DNA of 37,716 nucleotides. It comes from Nitrospira japonica (GTDB taxonomy: Bacteria > Nitrospirota > Thermodesulfovibrionia > UBA6902). The translations under genes and the position numbers were made by a program. Every line of letters begins with the position of its first letter. Position 1 is the first letter of the stretch. The notes beneath the pieces were generated by a model. The model searched no databases. It was given only the letters and a program-made list of their open reading frames with translations, and was not told the origin of the DNA. The DNA lies in contig DYJL01000028.1 of assembly GCA_020723105.1 (NCBI GenBank), positions 1 to 37,716 on the forward strand, in the 5' to 3' direction. Shown piece by piece: positions 13,838-21,698 of the stretch.

Positions 13838-14611
13838 ATGGAATATCTGATAATTTGCATTGCGGCTCTTGCAGCTTCAGGATTGACACTGTTTTCGGGC
13901 TTTGGCCTTGGCACGCTTTTGATGCCAGTATTTGCCATATTTTTTACAATAGATCTCGCAGTTGCCATGACAGCGTTGGTCCATCTGTTTAATAATTTGT
14001 TCAAGTTGGCGCTCATGGGAAGGCATGCAGATAAAAATGCTGTTTTACGCTTTGGCATTTCGGCTACCATTGCAGCATTTATAGGAGCATCAACACTCGT
14101 ATTGTTATCCGGACTTAAGCCAATTATGAGTTATCAGATAGCATCCAGCGTTTTTCAGATTATGCCGGTGAAACTCGTAATTGCCATCTTGATGGTAATA
14201 TTTGCAGGTATGGAACTGTCCCCTCGTTTTGAAAAGATGTCTTTCGGGGAAAAATATTTGCCGCTCGGAGGCATGTTGAGCGGTTTTTTCGGGGGATTGT
14301 CAGGGCATCAGGGGGCCTTGCGCAGCGCTTTCCTTGCCAGGTGCGGCTTAACCAAAGAAAGCTTTATTGCCACAGGTGTTGTTATTGCCTGCATGGTGGA
14401 TATTTCCAGGATATCATTTTACAGTGTTCACTTTTCAATTGCAGGCATCAATGACAATGGAATGCTTTTGCTGTTTGCTGTACTCTCAGCTTTCACGGGT
14501 TCTTTCATTGGTAAAAAGCTGATCCGGAGAGTCACGATGCGTGCAGTTCAGATCATTGTATCAATCATGCTCTTTGCAATTGCGCTTTTTTTAGGGATGG
14601 GCATTATATAA
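13838..14611 (+). CDS. TauE/SafE-family membrane permease (short form)
   Basis: A 257-residue polytopic membrane protein with about eight hydrophobic segments. The first half has SGLTLFSGFGLGTLLMPVFA, the glycine-rich TauE opening helix; the second half opens with LSGFFGGLSGHQGALRSAFL. It is probably co-transcribed with the sigma-54 regulator 23 bases upstream (GGAGAG site before the ATG). It belongs to a different subgroup from the exporters at 10020 and 17349, being closer to DUF81-type permeases. The substrate is unknown; sulfur-containing or organic anions are usual for the family. Confidence 0.88.
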   Translation: MEYLIICIAALAASGLTLFSGFGLGTLLMPVFAIFFTIDLAVAMTALVHLFNNLFKLALMGRHADKNAVLRFGISATIAAFIGASTLVLLSGLKPIMSYQIASSVFQIMPVKLVIAILMVIFAGMELSPRFEKMSFGEKYLPLGGMLSGFFGGLSGHQGALRSAFLARCGLTKESFIATGVVIACMVDISRISFYSVHFSIAGINDNGMLLLFAVLSAFTGSFIGKKLIRRVTMRAVQIIVSIMLFAIALFLGMGII

Positions 14612-14768
14612 AGCTGCCGTATGAGCTAATGATAATCACGGGGAGACTCTCATCAATACGTTTAACTGCCCCTATCAGACCTATACCGTCAAGCACAGGC
14701 AGCTTCATCTCCGAGATAACGAGCGCGCCGAGACGGATCATTGTGCGTCCGTCTCGCTCACAGGGCAT
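14604..14768 (-). pseudogene. Remnant of a response-regulator receiver domain
   Basis: A minus-strand open stretch of 54 codons that overlaps the end of the TauE gene. It encodes ALVISEMKLPVLDGIGLI followed by AVKRIDESLPVIIISSYGS. This is the beta3 to beta4 part of an NtrC-type receiver (compare LTDVRMEKVDGIQIL and EVIMITGY in the gene at 12453), with the phosphoacceptor Asp replaced by Glu. The first third of the domain and everything after beta4 are missing, so it is a decayed fragment. A perfect 9-base-stem hairpin (CGAGACGGA/TCCGTCTCG, 14729-14756) lies in its 5' part. Confidence 0.55.
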
Positions 14769-14935
14769 TATAATGCAGGAAAAGGGTACTCGTTAAGGGA
14801 TTCCTCTCCTGTGGGGAGTAAAAACTCCAATAAGAGGGCGGACAATTTGCTGTCGAACAACTACCGAGACTGGCAGAGAGTGTATTATGAGGACTGAAAG
14901 GCTGGACACTCCGGCAGGGGAATAGGGTGTAGGGA
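14769..14935. other. Non-coding stretch between two regulator remnants
   Basis: I see no gene here. The perfect palindrome GCATTATAATGC (14765-14776) spans the boundary, and a small GGAGT-AAAA-ACTCC hairpin lies at 14815-14828. The stretch between remnants of an NtrC-type regulator is probably decayed coding sequence. Confidence 0.4.
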
Positions 14936-15010
14936 TTAGAGGCTGGTACTTGAGATACCGAGAAGTTTGGCGGCTTTTGATTTGTTGTCCTCAGCGAATC
15001 TTTCTTGTTT
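14936..15010 (-). pseudogene. Remnant of a Fis-type helix-turn-helix (NtrC-family C terminus)
   Basis: The 24 codons before a TAA read KQERFAEDNKSKAAKLLGIS followed by STSL. This matches the C-terminal recognition helices of NtrC-family regulators, where NKSKAAKLLGIS is close to consensus. It is cut on its 5' side by the stop codon of the CARDB gene. On the minus strand the helix-turn-helix piece precedes the receiver piece at 14604, opposite to domain order within one gene. The remnants therefore come from two regulators or from a rearrangement. Confidence 0.55.
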
Positions 15011-16279
15011 TTACCTGTGTAAATTGTCCGTACAGGTACCCCAATTTGTATTTGGACTGGACTCGGAGTACCACGTTGAATTTTTAGTGGCTGTGCCGTT
15101 ACTGTTTAAAACAAACGTGCCGTTTTCTTTATATGCGCCTGACACTCCGCCGTCAAACTTAAAAACATTGCCACAAACAGTTCCTTTATATGAAGCCTGG
15201 CCATCAGTGTATGTAGCTTTGTTTCCATCTTGTGTGATAGTGAGACTGACGGGCAGGTTGACCTCATTTTTCCATCCATTATTTATGCAAGTGTATGTGC
15301 CTTTCCATTTTCCATGAATTTTTTTAGGCGCTTGATTGCATGGCGTTACATTAACTGGAACATCGCCGACAGTAACTGTTGCATCTATTGGTGAAGTAAC
15401 TTGCAGGCATATCGCAAAAGCGCCTGATTTGATGATATTAACTGATGACGGTGTTGCCGATGCAGTTGTGGAAGGAGAGACAGCTCCATTCCCAGAATAG
15501 ATATACGGACCATAAACCAGGCCTTGCGTACAGACCGTATTAATATCAGAACCGATACGCGCTGTCATATATGCGGGAGTCAGCGCCTCTGCCGTTGAAG
15601 TGAAAAACGCCATAAACTTCATAATATTGTTACCGGTTAGCTTTGGTGTTATAGTTACATAATTAGACAAGATATCCTGCAGATCTATGAAAATACTGTC
15701 ATAGTTGTCAGATGAACCTGGCAATGTGTAGATAAATTTAAATTCATTAAAGCCCGTAGCCATTGGAACGTTTTGAACATCACTGCTTGCCGGCATGATG
15801 ACTTGAGAGCTGTTGTTGTTTACACTTATAGCGGTTTTTGATGCCGTGCAATTATTTGTTTCATTGCTCTCTGCTATATTGTTCATCTTGTCTACACAAG
15901 CAATCAGGTAATAATTCCCTGTAGGTGTTGTAGATGGAACAGTCAGAATACTTTTTCCTGTCGATATCTTCTTGGGTTTCAGTGCTGGCATAGCTCTGCT
16001 GCCTTCAAGCAATATATCATTACTGCTATAGGAATTATCTGATGAGAGATAGTATAGTGTAGTAAATTTATCAAGCGCTTTCTTTTTGCCAATATTTTTT
16101 ATTTTAGTTGTAATGGTAAAGCTGCCGCTGCTATTCATGCTTGCGGGCGACACAGGAAAACCGCTTATTGATTTAACTATTAAATCGGGTTGACTTGCTG
16201 CAAATGTAACAGAAGCCGAACCAACATACAATAGGGCTGAGAACATAACAATACCAATTATCGTCTTCAACTCTCTCAT
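15011..16279 (-). CDS. Secreted CARDB-domain protein
   Basis: A 422-residue protein with a clear signal peptide (hydrophobic core TIIGIVMFSALLYVGSASV, cleavage after AFA near residue 28). A CARDB adhesion-type domain follows at about 30-150 (PDLIVKSISGFPVSPASM; the end of the fold is marked by AESNETNNC). The central region of about 160 residues is not recognised. The C-terminal 110 residues contain repeated beta strands (GKWKGTYTC, VSLTITQDGNKATYTDGQA) like a small beta-barrel module. Six or more cysteines suggest extracytoplasmic disulfides. The ATG at 16279 is chosen because AGGAGGTG lies seven bases before it; an ATG seven codons upstream would put that site inside the gene. It probably acts at the cell surface. 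Confidence 0.75.
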   Translation of the reverse strand: MRELKTIIGIVMFSALLYVGSASVTFAASQPDLIVKSISGFPVSPASMNSSGSFTITTKIKNIGKKKALDKFTTLYYLSSDNSYSSNDILLEGSRAMPALKPKKISTGKSILTVPSTTPTGNYYLIACVDKMNNIAESNETNNCTASKTAISVNNNSSQVIMPASSDVQNVPMATGFNEFKFIYTLPGSSDNYDSIFIDLQDILSNYVTITPKLTGNNIMKFMAFFTSTAEALTPAYMTARIGSDINTVCTQGLVYGPYIYSGNGAVSPSTTASATPSSVNIIKSGAFAICLQVTSPIDATVTVGDVPVNVTPCNQAPKKIHGKWKGTYTCINNGWKNEVNLPVSLTITQDGNKATYTDGQASYKGTVCGNVFKFDGGVSGAYKENGTFVLNSNGTATKNSTWYSESSPNTNWGTCTDNLHR

Positions 16280-16471
16280 TTTGCACCTCCTGTAACGCAT
16301 TGTTTTATTAGTGTTTGTAATGGGTTTTCTTTTATGACTTCAAAAATGAGCAGCATATAGAGGCCTCTGCTAAAGATTACCGAATTGATATATTAAATTA
16401 GAGCAGATAAAACACTTGCTGTCAAGAGAATATTCGGCAAGCAAAGAATACAAGCAGACTAAATGAGGAAA

Positions 16472-16888
16472 TCAGGCCCTTACTATCAGCACATTACAGG
16501 GGGCGTGTCCTATAACCCTTGATGCAACACTTCCCATAAGAAGTCTTGTAATACCTGTTCTTCCGTGACTCCCCATTACTATAAGGTCTGCCTTGTTCTT
16601 TTTTGCGGTATCTACAATAGCTTCATAGGGATCGCCTATTCTGACTTGTTTTTCAACAGTAATATGTTGTGCTGTTATCTTGGTGGTGACCTTATCGAGA
16701 AGCTTTCTCGTCTTTTCAACCATCTTATCAGCCAGGCCCGGGGCCTCTGTTTCAAATTCAGTTGTGATATCAACCACGCTTAAAATAATCAGCTTTGCTC
16801 CTGATTCCTTTGCCATGGATACTGCTTCCCGTACTGCATTATTACTGTATTTTGAACCGTCAAAGGCAACTACTATTTTCTTGGCCAT
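16472..16888 (-). CDS. Universal stress protein (single domain)
   Basis: A 138-residue Usp protein: KIVVAFDGSKYSNNAVREAV at the N terminus and the ATP-binding signature GSHGRTGITRLLMGSVASRV before HAPCNVLIVRA. It is strongly similar to the second half of the tandem Usp at 7881-8753, including DITTEFETEAPG. It is the last gene of the second TauE/membrane-protein/Usp cassette and starts one base after the stop of the preceding gene. Confidence 0.95.
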   Translation of the reverse strand: MAKKIVVAFDGSKYSNNAVREAVSMAKESGAKLIILSVVDITTEFETEAPGLADKMVEKTRKLLDKVTTKITAQHITVEKQVRIGDPYEAIVDTAKKNKADLIVMGSHGRTGITRLLMGSVASRVIGHAPCNVLIVRA

Positions 16889-16889
16889 A

Positions 16890-17333
16890 TTAATGACCTC
16901 CTGTCTTTAAGATTCCGCTTGCTGCAAGAGCCAGAACAGCTATCTCGACTATTGCAATGAGTACATAAGGAGTTTCTTTCTTTCTGATTAATATAGGCAG
17001 TATGGCGAGATAACACAGTATAGTTAAGCCTGCAAGAATAGCGATTCCAACAAAATTCAAATAGTCGCCTTTTCCTGCCAGTGCAGTCCATCCCCAGCCT
17101 GTCGGTATATTGAGAGCCTGATTGAAATCATGGGCTCTCATGCTCCAGTACGGCACTTCGGAGCCCGGCGGGGTTTTAGAGAGTTTCTCGATTGGCACAT
17201 GACTGGGCAGCACCCCGGATATGTAGATAATGAAAGTGACTATAAGCAGTGCCAGTCCGAACCACATCCCCTTATTTAAAATATTAGCATATGTAATTTG
17301 TTCTTCAGATGCCTTTGTTCTGTCATTGCTCAT
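16890..17333 (-). CDS. Small membrane protein of the TauE/Usp cassette
   Basis: A 147-residue protein with three hydrophobic segments (about 22-42, 91-116 and 122-141) and an extracytoplasmic loop of about 45 residues (PPGSEVPYWSMRAHDFNQAL). It resembles the DUF1634-type proteins often encoded beside TauE permeases, but I assign this only tentatively. It lies 15 bases after the TauE gene, with a good AGGAG site, and one base before a Usp gene. An accessory role for the exporter is the simplest reading. Confidence 0.75.
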   Translation of the reverse strand: MSNDRTKASEEQITYANILNKGMWFGLALLIVTFIIYISGVLPSHVPIEKLSKTPPGSEVPYWSMRAHDFNQALNIPTGWGWTALAGKGDYLNFVGIAILAGLTILCYLAILPILIRKKETPYVLIAIVEIAVLALAASGILKTGGH

Positions 17334-17348
17334 TTTTATTCTCCTTTT

Positions 17349-18323
17349 TTATTTCCATATTTCCAATCCTTTTAACAAAGACCTTAAACCCGCGAAAAGT
17401 AAAAGTCCGATAACCATCCATTTAATGGCCTTTGGTTTTGCCTTTGCGAGTATCTTTACACCCACTATGGAGCCAAGCATGATACCTACTATTGAAGGCA
17501 CAACAATCATTGGCAGCACTGCACCCTGGTTCAGGTAGACCCAGGCCGCTGATGTGTCAGTTATAGAAAGCAGGAACTTGCTTGTGGCAACAGAAATCTT
17601 CAGGGGAGCTCCCATAAGCAGATTCAAAACCGGAACATTCGCCCAGCCCGCGCCGAGACCGAACATGCCTGCCATTATGCCGATTACCACAAACAACGCC
17701 AGTCCTGTCGGTGTTTTATGAACAGTCCACTCCACATCCTTGCCAAGAGATTCTTCCCTGTAGATACCCATAATTCCAAGGCTCTGAGAGAGGTTGTCGG
17801 GTTTAGGCACAATAGGGAAGTCAGATTTTTTGGCAGTACCCATGATGACTACTATAAGCAGAATGGTTGCACCGAGTAGTATATTGACGACGTTAGGTTT
17901 GAGAGCCAGGCCAATCATAGCTCCCACTATGGCAGCAGATGAAGCAATCAATGCTACAGGCAATGCAAGACGGAGACTGGCAAGATTCCTTTTTAAAAGA
18001 CCGGGACCTGCTGCAAGTGCGCCTGCAAGAGCAACAAGAAGCCCTGCGCCTCTGACAAAATCAATATTAAAAGGAAAAAATCCTCCGACAATAGGCACAA
18101 ACAAAACGCCGCCTCCAACACCGCCTAAAACTGCAAGGATTCCAAGGACAAATGTTACTATAAATAAAACCAGCGGCCAAACCCACCATGCAACATTGGA
18201 ACTGGCAACGGGCGGAGGTGCGGCTTCCGTTGATGCAAATGCAGAAACGGTTGCCAACATCAAACAGAAAACGACTGATAAGAATAAGACAATTTTCGGG
18301 GATCTTAGTGTTTTGAATAGCAT
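17349..18323 (-). CDS. TauE/SafE-family anion exporter with N-terminal signal
   Basis: A 324-residue polytopic protein. Residues 1-30 look like a cleavable signal (IVLFLSVVFCLMLATVSAFA, then STEAAPPP). The two TauE halves are marked by AVLGGVGGGVLFVPIV (about 64-79) and IMAGMFGLGAGWANVPVLNL (about 216-235). A cytoplasmic loop of about 40 residues joins the halves. It is the first gene of the cassette TauE, membrane protein, Usp, which repeats the order of genes 10020-11303, 9305-10018 and 8864-9301. The substrate is unresolved. Confidence 0.9.
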   Translation of the reverse strand: MLFKTLRSPKIVLFLSVVFCLMLATVSAFASTEAAPPPVASSNVAWWVWPLVLFIVTFVLGILAVLGGVGGGVLFVPIVGGFFPFNIDFVRGAGLLVALAGALAAGPGLLKRNLASLRLALPVALIASSAAIVGAMIGLALKPNVVNILLGATILLIVVIMGTAKKSDFPIVPKPDNLSQSLGIMGIYREESLGKDVEWTVHKTPTGLALFVVIGIMAGMFGLGAGWANVPVLNLLMGAPLKISVATSKFLLSITDTSAAWVYLNQGAVLPMIVVPSIVGIMLGSIVGVKILAKAKPKAIKWMVIGLLLFAGLRSLLKGLEIWK

Positions 18324-18358
18324 TACTCGTCCTTCCTTTTTGTAGAAATATTAGAAAT

Positions 18359-18490
18359 CACAGAGGCACGGAGGATTCAAAAAAAGTTACTGTGAAGTTA
18401 GGAAGATAAGAAGATTATCTATAAGAAAGTCTTTCCTTATTCTTATTTTCAAAACCTCTTATCTCCTTAACTTCTTGCTCGGTGTCTGTG
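18359..18490. repeat. Long imperfect inverted repeat
   Basis: CACAGAGGCACGGAG (18359-18373) pairs imperfectly with CTCGGTGTCTGTG (18478-18490). The inner arms, 17 bases at 18394-18410 and 18458-18474, match at 15 of 17 positions. A small stem, ATAAGAAAG against CTTTCCTTAT, lies at the centre. The whole 130 bases can fold into one long hairpin between the divergent TauE and surE genes. It looks like a degenerate miniature mobile element. No gene is present in the rest of this spacer. Confidence 0.6.
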
Positions 18491-18657
18491 GTAATTTATT
18501 TTTATGTCTATAAGATATAGTGCTTCAAATTGAAGCAGAGCTGTTTTATTTTGTAACAGGCGATTTATTTTAATGAACTGGATATATAAAATCAATAAAA
18601 AAACAGTTTATAGAATTATAAAAATGCTTGATGAATGAATTTTTGTTACAATAGGCC

Positions 18658-19431
18658 ATGCCAAATATTCTTGTTACAAATGATGACGGAATCTCATCAC
18701 CGGGAATTAAGAGCCTTGCAAAGGCGCTCAGATCCGTCGGAGACGTATATGTGGTTGCTCCGGAAACAGAGCAGAGCGCAGTTGCTCATGCGCTTACGCT
18801 TCACCGGCCGCTGAAATCCGAAAAAGCCGGGAAGAATACATATACTGTAAATGGCACGCCTACCGACTGCGTTATTATTTCGGTCAACAAAATACTTCCC
18901 GTGAAGCCGGATATAATTGTCTCCGGCATCAACAATGGCGCCAACCTTGGAGATGATATTACTTATTCCGGCACTGTTGCTGCAGCAATCGAAGGGACGC
19001 TGCTTGGCATACCATCAATTGCCATGTCTCTTGTCAGAAATGACAGCAATAATGATAATTATCGCAAAAGGATATCACTGCTGAAGACGGCAGCAGACTT
19101 TGCAGTAAAACTTGTGAAAAAAGTTTTGTTAAAAGGATTGCCGCCTGACACACTCCTAAATGTTAATGTACCAAATGTGCCGGGAATTAAAGGGGTAAAA
19201 TTCACAAAGCAGGGGAAGCCCGTTTATTATAATGCAGTTCATGAAATTTCAGATCCGCGGGGAAGGAAATATTACTGGATTTGCGGAGGGGTTCCGCAAT
19301 GGGAACCAGATGAAGATTTTGATTTTGAGGCTGTTCAGAAAGGATATATTTCCATTACGCCTGTGCATCTGGATCTGACAAACTATGAAGCCCTTGAGTA
19401 TATAAAAAAGAAATTTAAAATTATTTTATGA
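18658..19431 (+). CDS. surE: 5'/3'-nucleotidase SurE
   Basis: A 257-residue SurE of normal length. The metal site is visible as NDDGISSPGI (N8, D9, D10), S40 in ETEQSAVAH, and the SGINNGANLGDDITYSGTV loop near 90-108. SurE removes phosphate from nucleoside monophosphates and is linked to stationary-phase survival; surE and pcm are neighbours in many bacteria, and pcm follows here one gene later. The only upstream signal is TACAAT ending six bases before the ATG, so a leaderless transcript is possible. The stop overlaps the next start (ATGA). Confidence 0.96.
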   Translation: MPNILVTNDDGISSPGIKSLAKALRSVGDVYVVAPETEQSAVAHALTLHRPLKSEKAGKNTYTVNGTPTDCVIISVNKILPVKPDIIVSGINNGANLGDDITYSGTVAAAIEGTLLGIPSIAMSLVRNDSNNDNYRKRISLLKTAADFAVKLVKKVLLKGLPPDTLLNVNVPNVPGIKGVKFTKQGKPVYYNAVHEISDPRGRKYYWICGGVPQWEPDEDFDFEAVQKGYISITPVHLDLTNYEALEYIKKKFKIIL

Positions 19432-20807
19432 AATACGATGTCATCATAGTTGGAGCCGGTCCTGCCGGGATCTTTGCAGTGCTTGAACTTGTGTCTGCAA
19501 ATAGAGGGATGAAAATCCTGCTCCTTGAGAAAGGGCTTGATATTGAAGAAAGAGTCTGCCCTTCTGCCGTTCAAAAAATATCCTGCATAACATGCCCGGA
19601 CTGTGGACTTTTATGCGGCTGGGGAGGCGCAGGGGCCTACAGCGACGGCAAGCTTACTCTTTCAAAAGAAGTCGGCGGCAACCTGTCGAGATATATAGAT
19701 GATGCGGCTCTTCAGGAACTTATAAATTATACAGACGGGATATATGTCAAGTATGGCGCTCCATCAGAAGTCTTTGGCGGTGATATAGAAAAGGTTGAGG
19801 CCCTCAAGATAAACGCCGGAAAGTATGGACTGACCCTTATACCGTCACAGATTCGGCATATCGGGACAGACCGCTGCCCTGAGCTTCTGAAAAATATCAA
19901 GGCTGAACTGAATTCTCAGATTGATATCACATTTTCTAAAAATGTAAGAAAGATTGTGACGGAGAATGGAGCAGCCACAGGTGTTGAAACTACGGACGGA
20001 GAAACTTTTTATGGCAATTTTATTGTTGTAGCTCCGGGCCGGGAAGGTGCCCTGTGGCTTGAAAGACAGGCTAAAACAATGGGTCTTTCTTTACTTAAAA
20101 ATCCTGTTGACATCGGGGTGCGGGTAGAGCTGCCTGCTTCCGTGCTCGAACCTCTCACAAATATTGTCTATGAGCCGAAGCTGATTTTTTATTCAAAGAA
20201 ATTTCATGACAAGGTTAGAACATTTTGTGTAAACCCGTATGGCGAAATAGTGAAAGAACACGTCAAAGGAGTATGGATAGTTAACGGGCACAGTTATTCA
20301 AGCAAGAAAACTGACAACACAAATTTTGCACTTCTGGTGAGCACCTATTTTACAGAGCCCTTTGACGAGCCGCATTTATACGGAAGATATGTAGCGAGGC
20401 TTGCTAACCTTTTAGGCAAAGGGGTAATAGTTCAGAGGCTCGGGGACCTGCAGGACGGCAGAAGATCAACTCCTGCAAGAATTTCAGGAGGAAAAGTCAG
20501 ACCTACAATGACTGATGCTGCTCCCGGCGACCTGAGTTTTGTTCTTCCTCATCGTTATATTTCCAATATTCTTGAGATGCTTAAGGCCATGGATAAAATT
20601 GCGCCTGGTGTTTACAGCAGGCATACACTTTTATACGGCGTTGAAGTCAAGTTTTACTCAAGGCAGCTTAAGCTTGACAGCAATCTCGAAACCGAAATCA
20701 GAAACCTGTTTGCAATAGGCGATGGCGCAGGGGTAAGCAGGGGACTTATTCAGGCGTCAGCATCCGGTATAATTGTAGCAAGAGAGATAATAAGAAGATT
20801 ATTGTAG
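19428..20807 (+). CDS. FAD-dependent dehydrogenase, COG2509-like
   Basis: A 459-residue flavoprotein. The N-terminal dinucleotide-binding motif is VIIVGAGPAGIFAVLEL with the acidic end LLLEKG. A cysteine-rich segment follows (CPSAVQKISCITCPDCGLLC, about 44-63), then GWGGAGAYSDGKLTL, and the C-terminal FAD contact NLFAIGDGAGVSRGLIQASA. This pattern fits the uncharacterised FAD-dependent dehydrogenases of COG2509. It overlaps surE by four bases and pcm follows, so it belongs to a repair or survival operon. The cysteine cluster could hold a metal or form disulfides. Its TAG stop lies inside an inserted repeat. Confidence 0.87.
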   Translation: MKYDVIIVGAGPAGIFAVLELVSANRGMKILLLEKGLDIEERVCPSAVQKISCITCPDCGLLCGWGGAGAYSDGKLTLSKEVGGNLSRYIDDAALQELINYTDGIYVKYGAPSEVFGGDIEKVEALKINAGKYGLTLIPSQIRHIGTDRCPELLKNIKAELNSQIDITFSKNVRKIVTENGAATGVETTDGETFYGNFIVVAPGREGALWLERQAKTMGLSLLKNPVDIGVRVELPASVLEPLTNIVYEPKLIFYSKKFHDKVRTFCVNPYGEIVKEHVKGVWIVNGHSYSSKKTDNTNFALLVSTYFTEPFDEPHLYGRYVARLANLLGKGVIVQRLGDLQDGRRSTPARISGGKVRPTMTDAAPGDLSFVLPHRYISNILEMLKAMDKIAPGVYSRHTLLYGVEVKFYSRQLKLDSNLETEIRNLFAIGDGAGVSRGLIQASASGIIVAREIIRRLL

Positions 20808-20864
20808 GGGCAGGCCTGTGTGCCTGCCCTCATAAAGGGCAACCACATAGGATTGCCCCTACAA
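20802..20864. repeat. Palindromic repeat at the end of the flavoprotein gene
   Basis: A 63-base element with perfect 11-base inverted ends TTGTAGGGGCA (20802-20812) and TGCCCCTACAA (20854-20864). Inside are two hairpins: GGGCAGGC/GCCTGCCC (20808-20815, 20822-20829) and GGGCAA/TTGCCC (20837-20842, 20853-20858). The left end overlaps the last codons and supplies the TAG stop of the flavoprotein gene. It resembles widespread dispersed repeats of environmental bacteria and may attenuate transcription into pcm. Confidence 0.75.
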
Positions 20865-20885
20865 GGGGAGATTTAACACGACCGC

Positions 20886-21539
20886 ATGTCTTTTGAAAAA
20901 CTTCGTCATCTAATGGTAGAGGAGCAGTTGAGGGGGCGCGGCATAAAGGATGAGCGGGTGCTGGCCGCAATGGAAAGCGTTCCAAGACATCTTTTTGTTG
21001 ATATATATATGCAGGATAAAGCCTATGAGGATTGCGCCCTGCCGATTGGAGAGGGCCAGACGATTTCCCAGCCCTATATGGTTGCCTTAATGACCGAACT
21101 TCTCGAATTGAAAGGAGATGAGAAAATCCTTGAAGTGGGAACAGGGTCGGGATATCAGTCAGCCGTACTCTCAATGCTGGCCTCAGAGGTTTATACAGTT
21201 GAGAGGATACAGGTGCTTGCTTCAAGAGCGCGCAGGATTTTACTGCAGCAAAACTGCACAAATGTACATGTGATAACCTCAGATGGCACAGTCGGGTTGC
21301 CCGAACATTCTCCATATGACGGCATTATAGTTACTGCTGCTGCTCCGCACATTCCCCGGCAATTTATAGAGCAATTAAATGTAAACGGAAGGCTCGTCAT
21401 TCCTGCTGGCAGCAGGTTCTCCCAGACCCTGTATAAGATAACAAAAACTCCCAGTGGGATAATCAGTTCGCTGTCAACGCCCTGTGTTTTTGTCCCTCTT
21501 ATTGGAAAGGATGGCTGGGGGTCTGAAGAGGCTTATTGA
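20886..21539 (+). CDS. pcm: Protein-L-isoaspartate O-methyltransferase
   Basis: A 217-residue PCMT of typical length. The SAM-binding motif I is ILEVGTGSGYQSAVLSMLA, preceded by the diagnostic GEGQTISQPYMVALM. Motif II/III residues are YDGIIVTAAAPHIP and NGRLVIPAG. The enzyme methylates isoaspartyl residues so that damaged proteins can be repaired. Association with surE two genes upstream is the classic arrangement, here interrupted by the flavoprotein gene. An AGGGGAG site lies about 15 bases upstream. Confidence 0.96.
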   Translation: MSFEKLRHLMVEEQLRGRGIKDERVLAAMESVPRHLFVDIYMQDKAYEDCALPIGEGQTISQPYMVALMTELLELKGDEKILEVGTGSGYQSAVLSMLASEVYTVERIQVLASRARRILLQQNCTNVHVITSDGTVGLPEHSPYDGIIVTAAAPHIPRQFIEQLNVNGRLVIPAGSRFSQTLYKITKTPSGIISSLSTPCVFVPLIGKDGWGSEEAY

Positions 21540-21628
21540 TAGTGGTAAAGTTTTTGGGTAAAGAAGTATAATTGTCTTTGTTGACATTTCTGAATTCCGT
21601 TTCGACGGGAAAGACTTCTTTTTGTGTC

Positions 21629-21648
21629 ATTCCTGCGAAGGCAGGAAT
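21629..21648. repeat. Short dispersed hairpin repeat
   Basis: ATTCCTGC-GAAG-GCAGGAAT is a perfect 8-base-stem hairpin within the common intergenic repeat wording GTCATTCCTGCGAAGGCAGG. It lies between pcm and ilvE and may act as a weak terminator or a repeat footprint. Confidence 0.6.
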
Positions 21649-21698
21649 CAAGATATAAATCAGACCTTTAATTACTTGCAATTTTTTTAGGAGGAAGG

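Noticed and set aside
14630-14898. Plus-strand open stretch of about 89 codons ending in NNYRDWQRVYYED
   Set aside because: It has no start codon in its first half, no family resemblance, and lies opposite the receiver-domain remnant, which explains part of the frame openness.
14936-15013. Possible stop-codon readthrough joining the CARDB protein to the helix-turn-helix piece in the same frame
   Set aside because: A single TAA separates them, but a DNA-binding helix on a secreted protein makes no sense; shared frame is expected by chance one time in three.
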